NCBI GenBank assembly: GCA_023390555.1
Contig: JAEWCQ010000016.1
Coordinates: 62,001 to 126,000, forward strand
Length of the DNA: 64,000 bases
Reading direction: 5' to 3'
DNA from: Bacillota bacterium
Lineage (GTDB): Bacteria; Bacillota; Clostridia; Lachnospirales; Lachnospiraceae
Shown here: positions 1 through 8,200 of the stretch, piece after piece
Position numbering within the stretch: position 1 is the first letter of the stretch
How the letters are laid out: every line of letters begins with the position of its first letter
The notes under the pieces: generated by a model
Told to the model about the DNA's origin: nothing
Database searches by the model: none
The model's input: only the letters and a program-made list of their open reading frames with translations
Program-made: the position numbers and the translations under genes

Positions 1-2
1 AT

Positions 3-923
3 GCAATCCTCCACCATACGGAGAAAATAACCGTGGCGACGCTGGACCCGGAGGTACTGAAGCTGGCGTTTGAGGATGTAAGCTCTGATTATGGCGGATT
101 ATTCTGGATATCCGGTTATAGCTACACCGAGTATACAAGAAACAGCAAGCTCGTGAGCATCGAATTTGCACCAAAATATACCATGACACATAAAGAACAG
201 AAAAAAATGCAGAAAAAAATTGATTCTGCAGTTGAGGAATTTTTAAGTGGAATATCCCCGACAGACAATGACTATGACAAGGCAAAATACGTATTTGAAA
301 ACCTGATTCAGCAGGTAGATTATGATAAAGATGCGGAAAACAGCCAGAATATCATCAGTACATTTATCAATAAAAAAACAGTCTGTCAGGGGTATGCAAG
401 TGCCACGCAGTACCTGTTTGACCAGTTGAACATTCCGAGTGTAATCGTGACGGGATCGGCAAACGGTGAGGCACACGCATGGAATCTGATTCAGCTGGAC
501 GGCGAATATTATTACATGGATACGACCTGGGGCAACTCGACCTACCTGAATGAGGAGAGGGAGAGCGCCAAATTTGTCAATTACAGCTATTTTACGTTTA
601 CAACGGAAGAGATGCTGGCAACGCATACACCGGATGACCATATCGAATTACCGGAGTGTACGGCAATTACAGATAATTATTTTGTGCATGAAGGATATTA
701 TTTTACCGATTGGAGAGTGGATGAAATCGGCGATCTTTACGGGCAGACAGCCACGAACGAAAGCCATCGCGTAGCGGTAAAATTTGCGAATAAGGATTTA
801 TATAAGAAAGCAAAAAATTATTTTATTGATCAGCAGATGCTGGAAAATTACTGTGATATTACTGGTAATGTCTACTATCTGGAAGATCCGGATCAACTGA
901 TTCTTACGATAAGTATAAAATAA
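3..923 (+). CDS. Transglutaminase-like domain protein, 5' truncated
   Basis: The frame is already open at base 3 and no start with a ribosome site is visible, so the gene enters from upstream and 306 residues are seen. The visible part has the transglutaminase/protease-like fold: catalytic Cys in CQGYA (about visible residue 128), His in HAWN, and Asp in DTTW. The spacing and the YYYMDTTWG signature are typical of the secreted or surface transglutaminase-like proteins common in gut Clostridia. Whether it acts as a protease, a cross-linker or a structural domain cannot be told. Any signal peptide or other domains would lie outside the window. Confidence 0.85.
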   Translation, partial: AILHHTEKITVATLDPEVLKLAFEDVSSDYGGLFWISGYSYTEYTRNSKLVSIEFAPKYTMTHKEQKKMQKKIDSAVEEFLSGISPTDNDYDKAKYVFENLIQQVDYDKDAENSQNIISTFINKKTVCQGYASATQYLFDQLNIPSVIVTGSANGEAHAWNLIQLDGEYYYMDTTWGNSTYLNEERESAKFVNYSYFTFTTEEMLATHTPDDHIELPECTAITDNYFVHEGYYFTDWRVDEIGDLYGQTATNESHRVAVKFANKDLYKKAKNYFIDQQMLENYCDITGNVYYLEDPDQLILTISIK

Positions 924-995
924 ATGTAAAATATTCCAAAATACTCTTTTCAAAAAGAGATATTTATGTTAGTATGAAGTAGTAATAAAAACTAC

Positions 996-1017
996 ATGTC
1001 ATGGAATTGGCTGACAT
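996..1017. promoter_or_regulatory. Inverted repeat upstream of the DegV gene
   Basis: A perfect 6-bp inverted repeat, ATGTCA-N10-TGACAT, lies about 70 bases before the DegV start and next to AT-rich DNA that could hold a promoter. It may be an operator. No regulator can be assigned from sequence alone, and a 6-bp dyad can arise by chance. Confidence 0.3.
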
Positions 1018-1084
1018 AATATATAATTTTAAATATTGAGTGCATACTATAAAGTAGGAATTGTAGTTGCAAGGAGGAATAGAA

Positions 1085-1924
1085 ATGGGATATAAAATAG
1101 TAGTAGACAGCTGTGGTGAACTTACCGATAAATTAAAAAACGACGGACATTATGAATCGGTTGCGTTGGAATTACAGGTGGATGATTACTATATTACAGA
1201 TGATGAGACATTTGATCAGCTTGATTTCCTCAGGAAAGTGAAGGAGAGTAAAAATTGTCCGAAATCATCCTGCCCGTCTCCGGAACGTTATATCAAGGCA
1301 TTTGGGGAAGAGGCAGATCATATTTATGTGGTAACATTATCTTCAAAATTGAGCGGTTCCTATAATAGTGCGGTATTGGCAAAGAATCTGTATCAGGAAG
1401 AATATCCGGATAAGAAAGTCTATGTCTTTGATTCCCGCTCCGCTTCTATTGGAGAAACATTGATTGCAATGAAGGTTGGAGAGTACGAGGAAGCCGGTAT
1501 GGCATTTCAGGATATTGTTGAGAAGACGGAACAATACATCGACAATATGAATACCTTTTTTGTTCTTGAAACATTGGATACACTCCGTAAAAACGGAAGG
1601 CTCAGTAATCTTAAGGCATTTGTCGCAGGCGCGCTGAATATCAAACCGGTTATGGGTTCTACACCGGAAGGAAGTATCTGCCAGCTTGATCAGGCGAGAG
1701 GGATGGCAAAGGCGCTGGAGCGAATGATTCGGGACATGATAGCAAAAACAAAAGACTATGAGAACAAGATTCTTGCGATAGCACACTGCAACTGCCCGGA
1801 GCGTGCCAAAGTGGTCAAAGAGATGATTGAAAGTCTTGTAAAATTTAAGGATATTATTGTTGTAAATACGGCTGGAGTCAGCAGTATGTATGCAAATGAC
1901 GGTGGTATTATCATGGCAGTATAG
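1085..1924 (+). CDS. DegV family fatty-acid-binding protein
   Basis: This 279-residue protein is full length for the DegV family. These proteins bind one fatty acid and, in characterised cases (FakB), present it to the fatty acid kinase FakA; others have unknown roles. Visible signatures are VDSCGELT at the N-terminus (usually VDSTADL), VVTLSSKLSGSYNSA, VFDSRSASIG, and the LETLDTLRKNGRLS segment of the lipid-binding part. The ATG at 1085 is chosen because AAGGAGG ends 7 bases upstream; an in-frame TTG farther upstream overlaps that ribosome site. The gene stands alone and is closed by a terminator. No fakA is nearby, so its kinase partner must be elsewhere if there is one. Confidence 0.9.
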   Translation: MGYKIVVDSCGELTDKLKNDGHYESVALELQVDDYYITDDETFDQLDFLRKVKESKNCPKSSCPSPERYIKAFGEEADHIYVVTLSSKLSGSYNSAVLAKNLYQEEYPDKKVYVFDSRSASIGETLIAMKVGEYEEAGMAFQDIVEKTEQYIDNMNTFFVLETLDTLRKNGRLSNLKAFVAGALNIKPVMGSTPEGSICQLDQARGMAKALERMIRDMIAKTKDYENKILAIAHCNCPERAKVVKEMIESLVKFKDIIVVNTAGVSSMYANDGGIIMAV

Positions 1925-2004
1925 TAAGAGCGTTAAGTCTAAAGATGACTTTCTTCGATCTTTGTGTACTGAGAACGGGGCTTGTCAACATAATCGAAAA
2001 TGTG

Positions 2005-2056
2005 AAAAACAGATCTGAAAGAGGAATTTTTACTTTCCATATCAGGTCTGTTTTTT
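2005..2056 (+). terminator. Intrinsic terminator after degV gene
   Basis: ACAGATCTGA and TCAGGTCTGT pair (one G-U) around a loop and are followed by six T residues. It sits between two convergent genes. Confidence 0.75.
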
Positions 2057-2062
2057 GATTTG

Positions 2063-3346
2063 TTAAAAAGATATTTTCCGGATATCATAATTAGAGTTTA
2101 CGATTAACCATAATTGTGGATTGAACACAGTTATGTTCCATATACTGATTCCATTTAAATTGTACTTGGTTATTAAATCTAATGTAGCATGGATTGTCTG
2201 TGAATCAATAAACCATACAATATGATTTATTTTATCCTCCGTAGTATAAGTAAAATACGGTGTTTGTGATACATCGTCAAAATGTATGATTTCTCCATAG
2301 TTAGAGGCCAGATTACTGACATTATCAAAAGATATATGATTTACATTTGAAATACCCGCCACATAGGGCAATTCCCAGTCATATCCAAGTGTCGCTATAC
2401 CAAGAATTATTTTTTCGGGTGGAATAAAACGTAGAATGTAATTTAAAAATGCATCCGTTTTATAAATGGAACTGACGGGTGAGGGCGCGTTTATATTAAA
2501 GGCCCATTCATAACTCATAAATATAATATTTTGAGCTAAACGATTTATAAGAGAATAGTCAACTCGTTGGAAACTTGATTCGCTATCAACTCTTGATATA
2601 TTGGGATTTATAGTTACAAAAACCTGATACCCTGCCTGATTCAATCGGGTTGTCACTTTTTCAAAATAGCTATTATATAGTTGAATGTTAGATAAGCTTA
2701 TGTATTGTAAGGAAAGATTTAGTCCAAAATAACCCTTCGATTTTAAAATAGTTAGAATATTTTCTATCTGACTATTTTGAAATTCTTCGTTTAAAAGTAA
2801 ATCAAAATCTGTACGGATGTCAGCCACTCCACGATTCGTTAAAGTTGTCAGCAGCATAAGCGGAGCCACACCGTATGCTTTTGTTATTTGTATGATTTCT
2901 GTATCATCATAATAAGAGATTATTTTTCCTTCCTCTGTCGCAGTATAGTTTAAAACGGAAAGGTAGGTTAAGAACGGCAATGTCTTTCGCAAAGTATCCT
3001 TATCAATAGTGGGAGGTGTATTACCATGTGTTGTAATCATTCCTTTCTTGTCATAGTTGATGACAATTGTATCACCCGGATATATATATTCTCTATCCAA
3101 AAGATAAGGATTATTTGCCAATAACTGAAGGAAAGAAACGTTATGATAATCAGCAATATTTGCTAAGGTATCTCCTTCCTTTACCGTATAGATTGTTTTC
3201 GGGTTTGCAATAACAATTGACTGACCGATAGCTAATTTATTTGGGTTGTTCAGACCATTATCCTGTATAAGCTTATCGACAGGAATTCCATAATATTCTG
3301 CTATTGATTGTATCGTATCGCCGTATTTCACTACATGTATTGTCAC
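2063..3346 (-). CDS. LysM-LysM-GH18 domain protein with degenerate active site
   Basis: 427 residues. Two LysM peptidoglycan-binding modules (about residues 3-46 and 52-96) precede a GH18 chitinase-fold domain (about 120-427). This is the architecture of spore-cortex or coat N-acetylglucosaminidases such as YaaH/SleL. The usual catalytic strand GYDG(V/L)NIDFE is here GYFGLNLSLQ (residues 205-214), so all three acids are replaced and the proton-donor Glu is Gln214. It probably binds glycan without cleaving it. The GTG at 3346 is chosen because GAGGT lies 6-7 bases upstream; no better start exists. A sigma-E-like promoter lies upstream, and the divergent neighbour is dpaAB, both of which fit a sporulation role. 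Confidence 0.85.
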   Translation of the reverse strand: MTIHVVKYGDTIQSIAEYYGIPVDKLIQDNGLNNPNKLAIGQSIVIANPKTIYTVKEGDTLANIADYHNVSFLQLLANNPYLLDREYIYPGDTIVINYDKKGMITTHGNTPPTIDKDTLRKTLPFLTYLSVLNYTATEEGKIISYYDDTEIIQITKAYGVAPLMLLTTLTNRGVADIRTDFDLLLNEEFQNSQIENILTILKSKGYFGLNLSLQYISLSNIQLYNSYFEKVTTRLNQAGYQVFVTINPNISRVDSESSFQRVDYSLINRLAQNIIFMSYEWAFNINAPSPVSSIYKTDAFLNYILRFIPPEKIILGIATLGYDWELPYVAGISNVNHISFDNVSNLASNYGEIIHFDDVSQTPYFTYTTEDKINHIVWFIDSQTIHATLDLITKYNLNGISIWNITVFNPQLWLIVNSNYDIRKISF

Positions 3347-3372
3347 AATTAACCTCAAAGATTTAATTATAG

Positions 3373-3403
3373 TATTATATGAAAAGCGATGTGGAAAAAT
3401 CCC
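3373..3403 (-). promoter_or_regulatory. Sigma-E-like sporulation promoter for the GH18 gene
   Basis: Read leftward, CATATAATA (3381-3373) resembles the mother-cell -10 element (sigma-E CATACAAT, sigma-K CATANNNTA). GGGATTTTT lies 14 bases upstream as a weak -35. The downstream gene is spore-type, which supports the call; the -35 match is poor. Confidence 0.45.
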
Positions 3404-3532
3404 TGAAAAACAAAGGAGGATCAAGCGTTACAGCTTTTCTCATCTTTGTAAAAGAGAGAAAAATAGTAACAAGAATGAGAAAAAGAGAAGTTCCGAATGC
3501 AGCAAAAAAATACTCTGCATGAAATGCGCTTC

Positions 3533-3560
3533 ACAACCGTAAAACTTCCTGCATATAGTA
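3533..3560 (+). promoter_or_regulatory. Sigma-K-type promoter for dpaAB
   Basis: ACA (3533-3535), exactly 16 bases, then CATATAGTA (3552-3560) fits the mother-cell sigma-K consensus (-35 AC, -10 CATANNNTA). Transcription would start near 3567, giving a leader of about 20 bases that begins just before the GCAGGAGG ribosome site. In Bacillus the equivalent spoVF operon is sigma-K dependent, which agrees. Confidence 0.6.
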
Positions 3561-3585
3561 AGATATGCAGGAGGCATGTTAGGAT

Positions 3586-4458
3586 ATGAAAAAAAAAGAA
3601 GTTATTATGATCGGCGGAGATACAAGACAGCGTTTTATGGCTGCAAAGCTCCTGGAATACGGCTATGAAGTGTCCGGTTATGGAGAAGTTTTTCAAAATG
3701 CGCTCTCCGGTATGACGTATCTGAATACGGTAGAAGCGGTATGGGAGAAACTCGAAAAGAAAGGAAGCTTTGTTGTATTTCCGGTGCCGGTTACCACGGA
3801 TGGTACACATATTAAAGGAACAGGAAACACCATATGCATTTCAGATATCTGCCCTCACATGAAGGAAAAAGAAAAAATATATGGCGGAAACATTCCAAAA
3901 GGCATGCGTGCAGACTGTGAGATGAAACAGGGACAGTGTATGGATTTCATGAAATCAGATAGAATCGCTATTTTGAATGCTGTCTCAACTGCGGAAGGTG
4001 CGATTGCCGAAGCCTGTGCGCTTGGAAGCAGCCAGCTGACAGGAAGTCAGTGTCTGGTAATCGGATACGGCAGATGCGGAGAAATACTCGCCGATAAGCT
4101 GTCTAAATTCGGTGCAGACGTAACTGTGATGGCGAGACGTGAAGGAACCAGAGCGAGGGCAAGGGCATATGGGCTCAGTTCCTGCTCTTTTCAGTTAGAG
4201 GAGGCTAAACCTGACCTTTTTTCCTATATATTTAATACCGTTCCTGACATGATCGTGGATAAAAAATTTTTAAAAATGTGTAATCAGGATGTGGCCATCA
4301 TCGATATTGCCTCCGCACCGGGCGGCGTGGATTTTGAATATGCAAAAGTTCAGGGAATTGCAGCGAAGCTTTGTCTTGGACTTCCGGGAAAATATGCGCC
4401 GAAAACAGCAGGTGAAATATTGGCCGAAGAAATCAGAAAAGAAAAGGAGCAGTCATGA
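3586..4458 (+). CDS. dpaA: Dipicolinate synthase subunit A
   Basis: 290 residues, the usual length for DpaA/SpoVFA. With DpaB it makes dipicolinic acid from dihydrodipicolinate, an intermediate of lysine synthesis, in the mother cell; dipicolinate then fills the spore core with calcium. The N-terminus has the family start MIGGDTRQRF. A second Rossmann motif, VIGYGRCGE, at about residues 162-170 forms the NAD(P)-binding domain. The ATG overlaps no other gene and has AGGAGG upstream. The stop overlaps the dpaB start (ATGA). Its presence shows that this organism forms spores by the SpoVF route rather than the Etf-based route of some Clostridia. Confidence 0.95.
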   Translation: MKKKEVIMIGGDTRQRFMAAKLLEYGYEVSGYGEVFQNALSGMTYLNTVEAVWEKLEKKGSFVVFPVPVTTDGTHIKGTGNTICISDICPHMKEKEKIYGGNIPKGMRADCEMKQGQCMDFMKSDRIAILNAVSTAEGAIAEACALGSSQLTGSQCLVIGYGRCGEILADKLSKFGADVTVMARREGTRARARAYGLSSCSFQLEEAKPDLFSYIFNTVPDMIVDKKFLKMCNQDVAIIDIASAPGGVDFEYAKVQGIAAKLCLGLPGKYAPKTAGEILAEEIRKEKEQS

Positions 4459-5051
4459 AAAAGTATGATACCACAATCGGTTTTGCAATTACCGGTTCGT
4501 TTTGTACTTTTGATAAAATTACTGAGGTAATAAAGCAACTGGTAGAGGGCGGTGCAAATGTGGTTCCGATATTCTCCGACAATGCGCAGACGATGGATAC
4601 CAGATTCGGGCAGGCGGATGAATTCGTAAAGCAGATAGAAGAGATAACCGGGCACAATTCCATCCGGACCATCACGGAGGCAGAACCAATCGGACCGAAA
4701 GGTTATCTGGATGTTCTGGTCATAGCACCGTGTACCGGAAACACAATGGCAAAACTGTGCAATGGCATTACCGACACACCGGTTCTTATGGCAGCGAAAG
4801 CACATCTTCGGAATGAAAAACCACTTGTCATATCCATGTCGACGAACGATGCGCTTGGAATGAATTTCAAAAATATCGGTATGCTGATGAATATGAAAAA
4901 TATCTACTTTGTACCGTTTGGTCAGGATAATCATGTGAAGAAGCCGAATTCCATGATTGCACATGTGGATCTGATCGGTGAGACAATCGAGGAAGCACTG
5001 GCTGGCAAACAGATTCAGCCATTGGTACTGTCTCCTAATTCGGATGAATAA
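4455..5051 (+). CDS. dpaB: Dipicolinate synthase subunit B
   Basis: 198 residues, matching DpaB/SpoVFB. It has a flavoprotein (HFCD-like) fold: GFAITGSFCTFDK at the N-terminus, IAPCTGNTMAKL in the middle (the PASANT-like loop of the family), and SMSTNDALG and PFGQDNHVKKP near the C-terminus. It starts 4 bases inside dpaA, so the two are translationally coupled and likely equal partners in the enzyme. A strong bidirectional terminator follows directly. Confidence 0.95.
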   Translation: MKKYDTTIGFAITGSFCTFDKITEVIKQLVEGGANVVPIFSDNAQTMDTRFGQADEFVKQIEEITGHNSIRTITEAEPIGPKGYLDVLVIAPCTGNTMAKLCNGITDTPVLMAAKAHLRNEKPLVISMSTNDALGMNFKNIGMLMNMKNIYFVPFGQDNHVKKPNSMIAHVDLIGETIEEALAGKQIQPLVLSPNSDE

Positions 5052-5083
5052 GCCGACCGGACTGTAATCCTTTGATCGGAACC

Positions 5084-5117
5084 AAAAAAGACGCTGCATC
5101 CTGGCAGCGTCTTTTTT
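5084..5117. terminator. Bidirectional intrinsic terminator
   Basis: Perfect 14-bp stem AAAAAAGACGCTGC / GCAGCGTCTTTTTT with a 6-base loop. It ends dpaAB on the + strand and the chemoreceptor gene on the - strand, with U-runs on both sides. Confidence 0.95.
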
Positions 5118-5120
5118 CGA

Positions 5121-6914
5121 TTATATCTTATATTTCTTTAAGTCTTCCTGGAAGTTCTGAATCATGGAATCAAATACGGATATCTGTCTTGATAATTCAT
5201 GAATCTGATCCACGTAGATTGCAACATTAGAACTTGCCTCTTCAGTGGCTGCGGAGTTCTCCTGTGCAATGGATGCCAGACTCTGGATATTGTCAAACAG
5301 TGAGGAAATATGGTCTGCCTCCTGTTTTAAATCCTGTGAGGTCTTGATCATCAGGGCAGATACACCTTTTAAGTTGTGATTCGAGTTGCTGGATGTATGA
5401 ACGGCCTGCGTAAGAGATTCATTTTCCGTCTCGAGTATGGAATACTGTGTATCAATTCCGACAACTACCTCACCGACGCTGGAGACAAAATTGGTAAGAC
5501 TGCTGTTGATGTCCTCTACCGCATGGTCTGTTTCCTCGGAAAGCTTCCGTACTTCCTCTGCAACAACGGCGAAGCCCTTGCCGGCTTCCCCTGCTCTTGC
5601 AGCCTCGATGGAGGCATTCAGGGCAAGCAGATTAATCTGTTTCGCAATACCGGATACGATTGAAACGATCTCGGTAATATTAGCCGCATTGTGCTGCAGT
5701 TCATTGCTGTTATCCTTAATCTCCCGAAATTTATCAAGGACTGAATTGATCTGGGATGCCGTGTTCTGCACATCGTGGAAACTGCGTTCAATGCTGACAA
5801 CGGCTTCTTCGATATCGGATTTGTTCTTCTGACTGTCATCAGAAATACGGGTCACATTCTGAATGCTGTCATTTAAAACGGTAACGACCTGCTCTGTATC
5901 GTTCGCCTGCGTCGTTGCAGCAATGGCAACTTCGTCGAGTACATCGGTGATATCATTTGAAGTATCCTGCATCGTGGTGGCAATACTGGAAAGTGAACTG
6001 TTAAACGTGTACATTTCGTCCACAATCGCATTAAATCCGATAAAATCCTTCTGGACAACGTTTTTTGCACCATTGATATAATCCATCAGGGCTTCGTATT
6101 CATCTTTTGAGTGTATATGTATGGTTTCGGAAAACTGCCGGTCAGAAAGTTTTTTCAGTTCGTTCTGAATCAGCCGACCCGGTCTGTTGATCAGAGAAGA
6201 GGAGACCAGTGAGATCAAAAGGGTCAGTCCCGCGAGAATCGCTGATTTTACCGGATCTGCAAGCAGAACACCACCGGCGGCTCCAATCAGTATGGTATTG
6301 ACCAGTGCGACCTTGTAGGCGGTTTTTTTCAGAAAACCAAGTGAAAGCAACTGATTCAGCCAGTAGCGCTTCGTATACTGAATTTCATTATCAAATGTCA
6401 GCTTTAAATGGATCTCATCGGGAGTCTTTTGCATGATCTCCACTTTGATCGTTTCCTTGAAATAGTTGGAAACACCGTTAATCAGACCTGCGAGGTAGTC
6501 TCCCATACCGCGCTTGGAGCGGTAAATGAAAAATGCTTCATGAGAAGACACGGGCTGCATATCCAGAACAGGAGGAACAGCACCCTTAAAACGCCGCATA
6601 ACAATGGCATGTACGTCATTCATGGATTTGAGAAACTGATAGGCGCTCTCATGACGGAAGAATCCCGGATAATTGCGGCTGAAAGTCTTGATATTCTCTT
6701 CTCCCATAATTCCCCAGATCTCCTGATGGTTTTTCCCGATATTATCTCCTATGTAATCAACAAGGCCGGTTGCAATACTATCGGATATGTCTTCGAGAGG
6801 GCTGAAAATATGATCGTGCGAAAGCTTAAAACTAGTCAAAGCATCATTTACTACACTGTCACCAAATAGTTGGCGGCATGATTCCATCCAGGATGAAACT
6901 ACGGTACCCTTCAT
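5121..6914 (-). CDS. H-NOX heme sensor fused to methyl-accepting chemotaxis protein
   Basis: 597 residues. Residues 1-185 are a heme-nitric oxide/oxygen (H-NOX) domain that lines up with Thermoanaerobacter H-NOX without gaps in the key region: proximal His102, Pro115, the heme-propionate motif Tyr131-x-Ser133-x-Arg135, and distal Trp9, Asn74 and Tyr140. The distal Tyr is the hallmark of O2-binding members. Two membrane helices follow (about 210-250), then a cytoplasmic MCP signalling coiled coil with the hairpin tip INLLALNASIEAARAGE. It should sense O2 and/or NO and drive CheA. Start ATG 6914 has AAGGAGA upstream; the frame extends farther but without a ribosome site. No HAMP domain is evident. 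Confidence 0.93.
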   Translation of the reverse strand: MKGTVVSSWMESCRQLFGDSVVNDALTSFKLSHDHIFSPLEDISDSIATGLVDYIGDNIGKNHQEIWGIMGEENIKTFSRNYPGFFRHESAYQFLKSMNDVHAIVMRRFKGAVPPVLDMQPVSSHEAFFIYRSKRGMGDYLAGLINGVSNYFKETIKVEIMQKTPDEIHLKLTFDNEIQYTKRYWLNQLLSLGFLKKTAYKVALVNTILIGAAGGVLLADPVKSAILAGLTLLISLVSSSLINRPGRLIQNELKKLSDRQFSETIHIHSKDEYEALMDYINGAKNVVQKDFIGFNAIVDEMYTFNSSLSSIATTMQDTSNDITDVLDEVAIAATTQANDTEQVVTVLNDSIQNVTRISDDSQKNKSDIEEAVVSIERSFHDVQNTASQINSVLDKFREIKDNSNELQHNAANITEIVSIVSGIAKQINLLALNASIEAARAGEAGKGFAVVAEEVRKLSEETDHAVEDINSSLTNFVSSVGEVVVGIDTQYSILETENESLTQAVHTSSNSNHNLKGVSALMIKTSQDLKQEADHISSLFDNIQSLASIAQENSAATEEASSNVAIYVDQIHELSRQISVFDSMIQNFQEDLKKYKI

Positions 6915-7081
6915 ACTTGTGTCTCCTTCGTATTTCCCTAAATTTTGATTTCGATTCGATATTTTATGTAAAACGGCATAAGATAGTCTTATCAAATGCC
7001 TAGTTTATTTTAACATATATAGTTTGATTTTACAAAATCTTTTTCTGAAAAACCGTAAAATCGAATGGAACAAACGGAAAA

Positions 7082-7276
7082 TTAAAAAAATCTGTTATCC
7101 GATATTTCCGAAACAATATGCGCCATATCATCCTTGGATTTTGCATCTCTGGCACGATTTAGAATTTCTTCTTTTTCTGCTTCTGTCATGGAAGAAAAAC
7201 GATTCATGGCATTTAAATCCATAGCCAGTGCCATACTAAACCCAAAAGGAAATGTATCCTCCTGAAAAATACTCAT
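7082..7276 (-). CDS. Small conserved-type protein, function unknown
   Basis: 64 residues. It starts at an ATG with GAGGTGA well placed upstream, which makes it a real gene. The N-terminus (FPFGFSMALAMDLNAMNRF) is followed by a predicted amphipathic helix rich in Glu, Lys and Ala. There is no membrane segment, signal peptide or cysteine. I recognise the style (FPFGF.MAL....AM..F) from short uncharacterised proteins of Lachnospiraceae but can assign no function. It is transcribed divergently from the helical protein at 7436. Confidence 0.7.
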   Translation of the reverse strand: MSIFQEDTFPFGFSMALAMDLNAMNRFSSMTEAEKEEILNRARDAKSKDDMAHIVSEISDNRFF

Positions 7277-7435
7277 TTGTTATCACCTCACTTATCTTGT
7301 GGACAGAAATTTTACTGACCTCTTTTTCCTAGTGTGTGAAAAGATTTTGAAATTATACAGGAAAGAGATTGAAACAGGCAGCAGTAAGCAGGTATTTTCA
7401 TATAATAAAGGGAGAAACTATGTGAGAATGCAGCC

Positions 7436-8014
7436 ATGTATTATAGATTTCGATATGAAAATATAATGAAACAGGAAGAAACTGTTAATTCTGATCAGGG
7501 TGCAATAAAGAGGAATCAGGATTTTCGTATGGCAATGTTACGTCTGGTATTTTGGAGCAGGATGTATCTGTTGTCTATTTCAGAGAACATGGGAGATAAA
7601 AATGAGGTCGCAGCTCGTCTGCGGAAAATTCCGCAGGAGATGGCGGATGTATTTACCGAATACTATCCGGCAGCCACGGTAGAACCACTGAAACAGGCAT
7701 TCACCGATTTTGTGGATAATATTATGCAGTTGATGGATGTAGTAAAAGACGGAGATGTGGAGAAGACAAGTCAGGCGGAAGCAAGATTAAAGCAGGATAT
7801 GGTACAGATTTCACTTATATTGAACAATATGAGTGAAAGTTATAAAACCGATGATGTGCAGAGGGTTTTGACGGAATTTATTATGATGACCAAACGGGAG
7901 ATCGCTTCCAGACTGACTGGGGATTACGAAGCCGATATTAATACAGCGGATGAATTGGTTGGAATTGCATTGAGAATCGCCGATTATCTTTCGGAGGGAA
8001 TAAAAAATAAGTAA
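7436..8014 (+). CDS. Helical-bundle protein of unknown function
   Basis: 192 residues, almost wholly alpha-helical by composition, with no signal peptide. The segment FRMAMLRLVFWSRMYLLSIS, then N..A.RL...P..MA..F..YY and later KQDMVQISLILNNM, resembles a small family in Firmicutes that databases often label acetylglutamate kinase. None of the kinase motifs are present, so that name should not be used. Start is uncertain: ATG 7436 has only a weak ribosome site, a better AGGGAG lies 21 bases upstream, and ATG 7466 is an alternative. Function unknown. Confidence 0.7.
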   Translation: MYYRFRYENIMKQEETVNSDQGAIKRNQDFRMAMLRLVFWSRMYLLSISENMGDKNEVAARLRKIPQEMADVFTEYYPAATVEPLKQAFTDFVDNIMQLMDVVKDGDVEKTSQAEARLKQDMVQISLILNNMSESYKTDDVQRVLTEFIMMTKREIASRLTGDYEADINTADELVGIALRIADYLSEGIKNK

Positions 8015-8017
8015 GCA

Positions 8018-8067
8018 GGGGCTTTTGCAAAATATCCGGTTACCGGCTGTCGAGCAAAAGCCCTTTT
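8018..8067 (+). terminator. Intrinsic terminator
   Basis: Stem GGGCTTTTGC / GCAAAAGCCC enclosing a small inner CCGG-TTA-CCGG hairpin, then TTTT. It closes the 7436 gene. Confidence 0.8.
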
Positions 8068-8096
8068 CACGTAACCGTCACAGAACAATCGGAAAG

Positions 8097-8139
8097 CTGT
8101 CACGTTCTTTACAATTGCTTTACATATTTTACATATAAG
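8097..8139 (+). promoter_or_regulatory. Pho-box-like direct repeats before the polyphosphate operon
   Basis: Four tandem 7-mers about 11 bases apart: CTGTCAC (8097), CTTTACA (8107), CTTTACA (8118) and TTACATA (8129). They are followed by AT-rich TATAAGAT, which could be the -10. This matches the layout of PhoB/PhoP boxes (CTGTCAT or TTAACA-like units with 11-bp phasing that replace the -35). The downstream gene carries a polyphosphate-polymerase-type domain, so phosphate control makes sense. Motif plus context; not proven. Confidence 0.55.
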
Positions 8140-8200
8140 ATAAGAATTGTAATAAACAGATGACACCCACAGGTGTTCAAATACAGAAGGGGGCATTGAT

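Noticed and set aside
3548..3574. RNA hairpin hiding the dpaA ribosome site
   Set aside because: The repeat is real, but the likely sigma-K transcript starts at about 3567, inside the right arm, so the RNA would lack the left arm.
7436..8014. Naming this gene acetylglutamate kinase
   Set aside because: Relatives carry that name in databases, but there is no kinase motif and the protein is a helical bundle.
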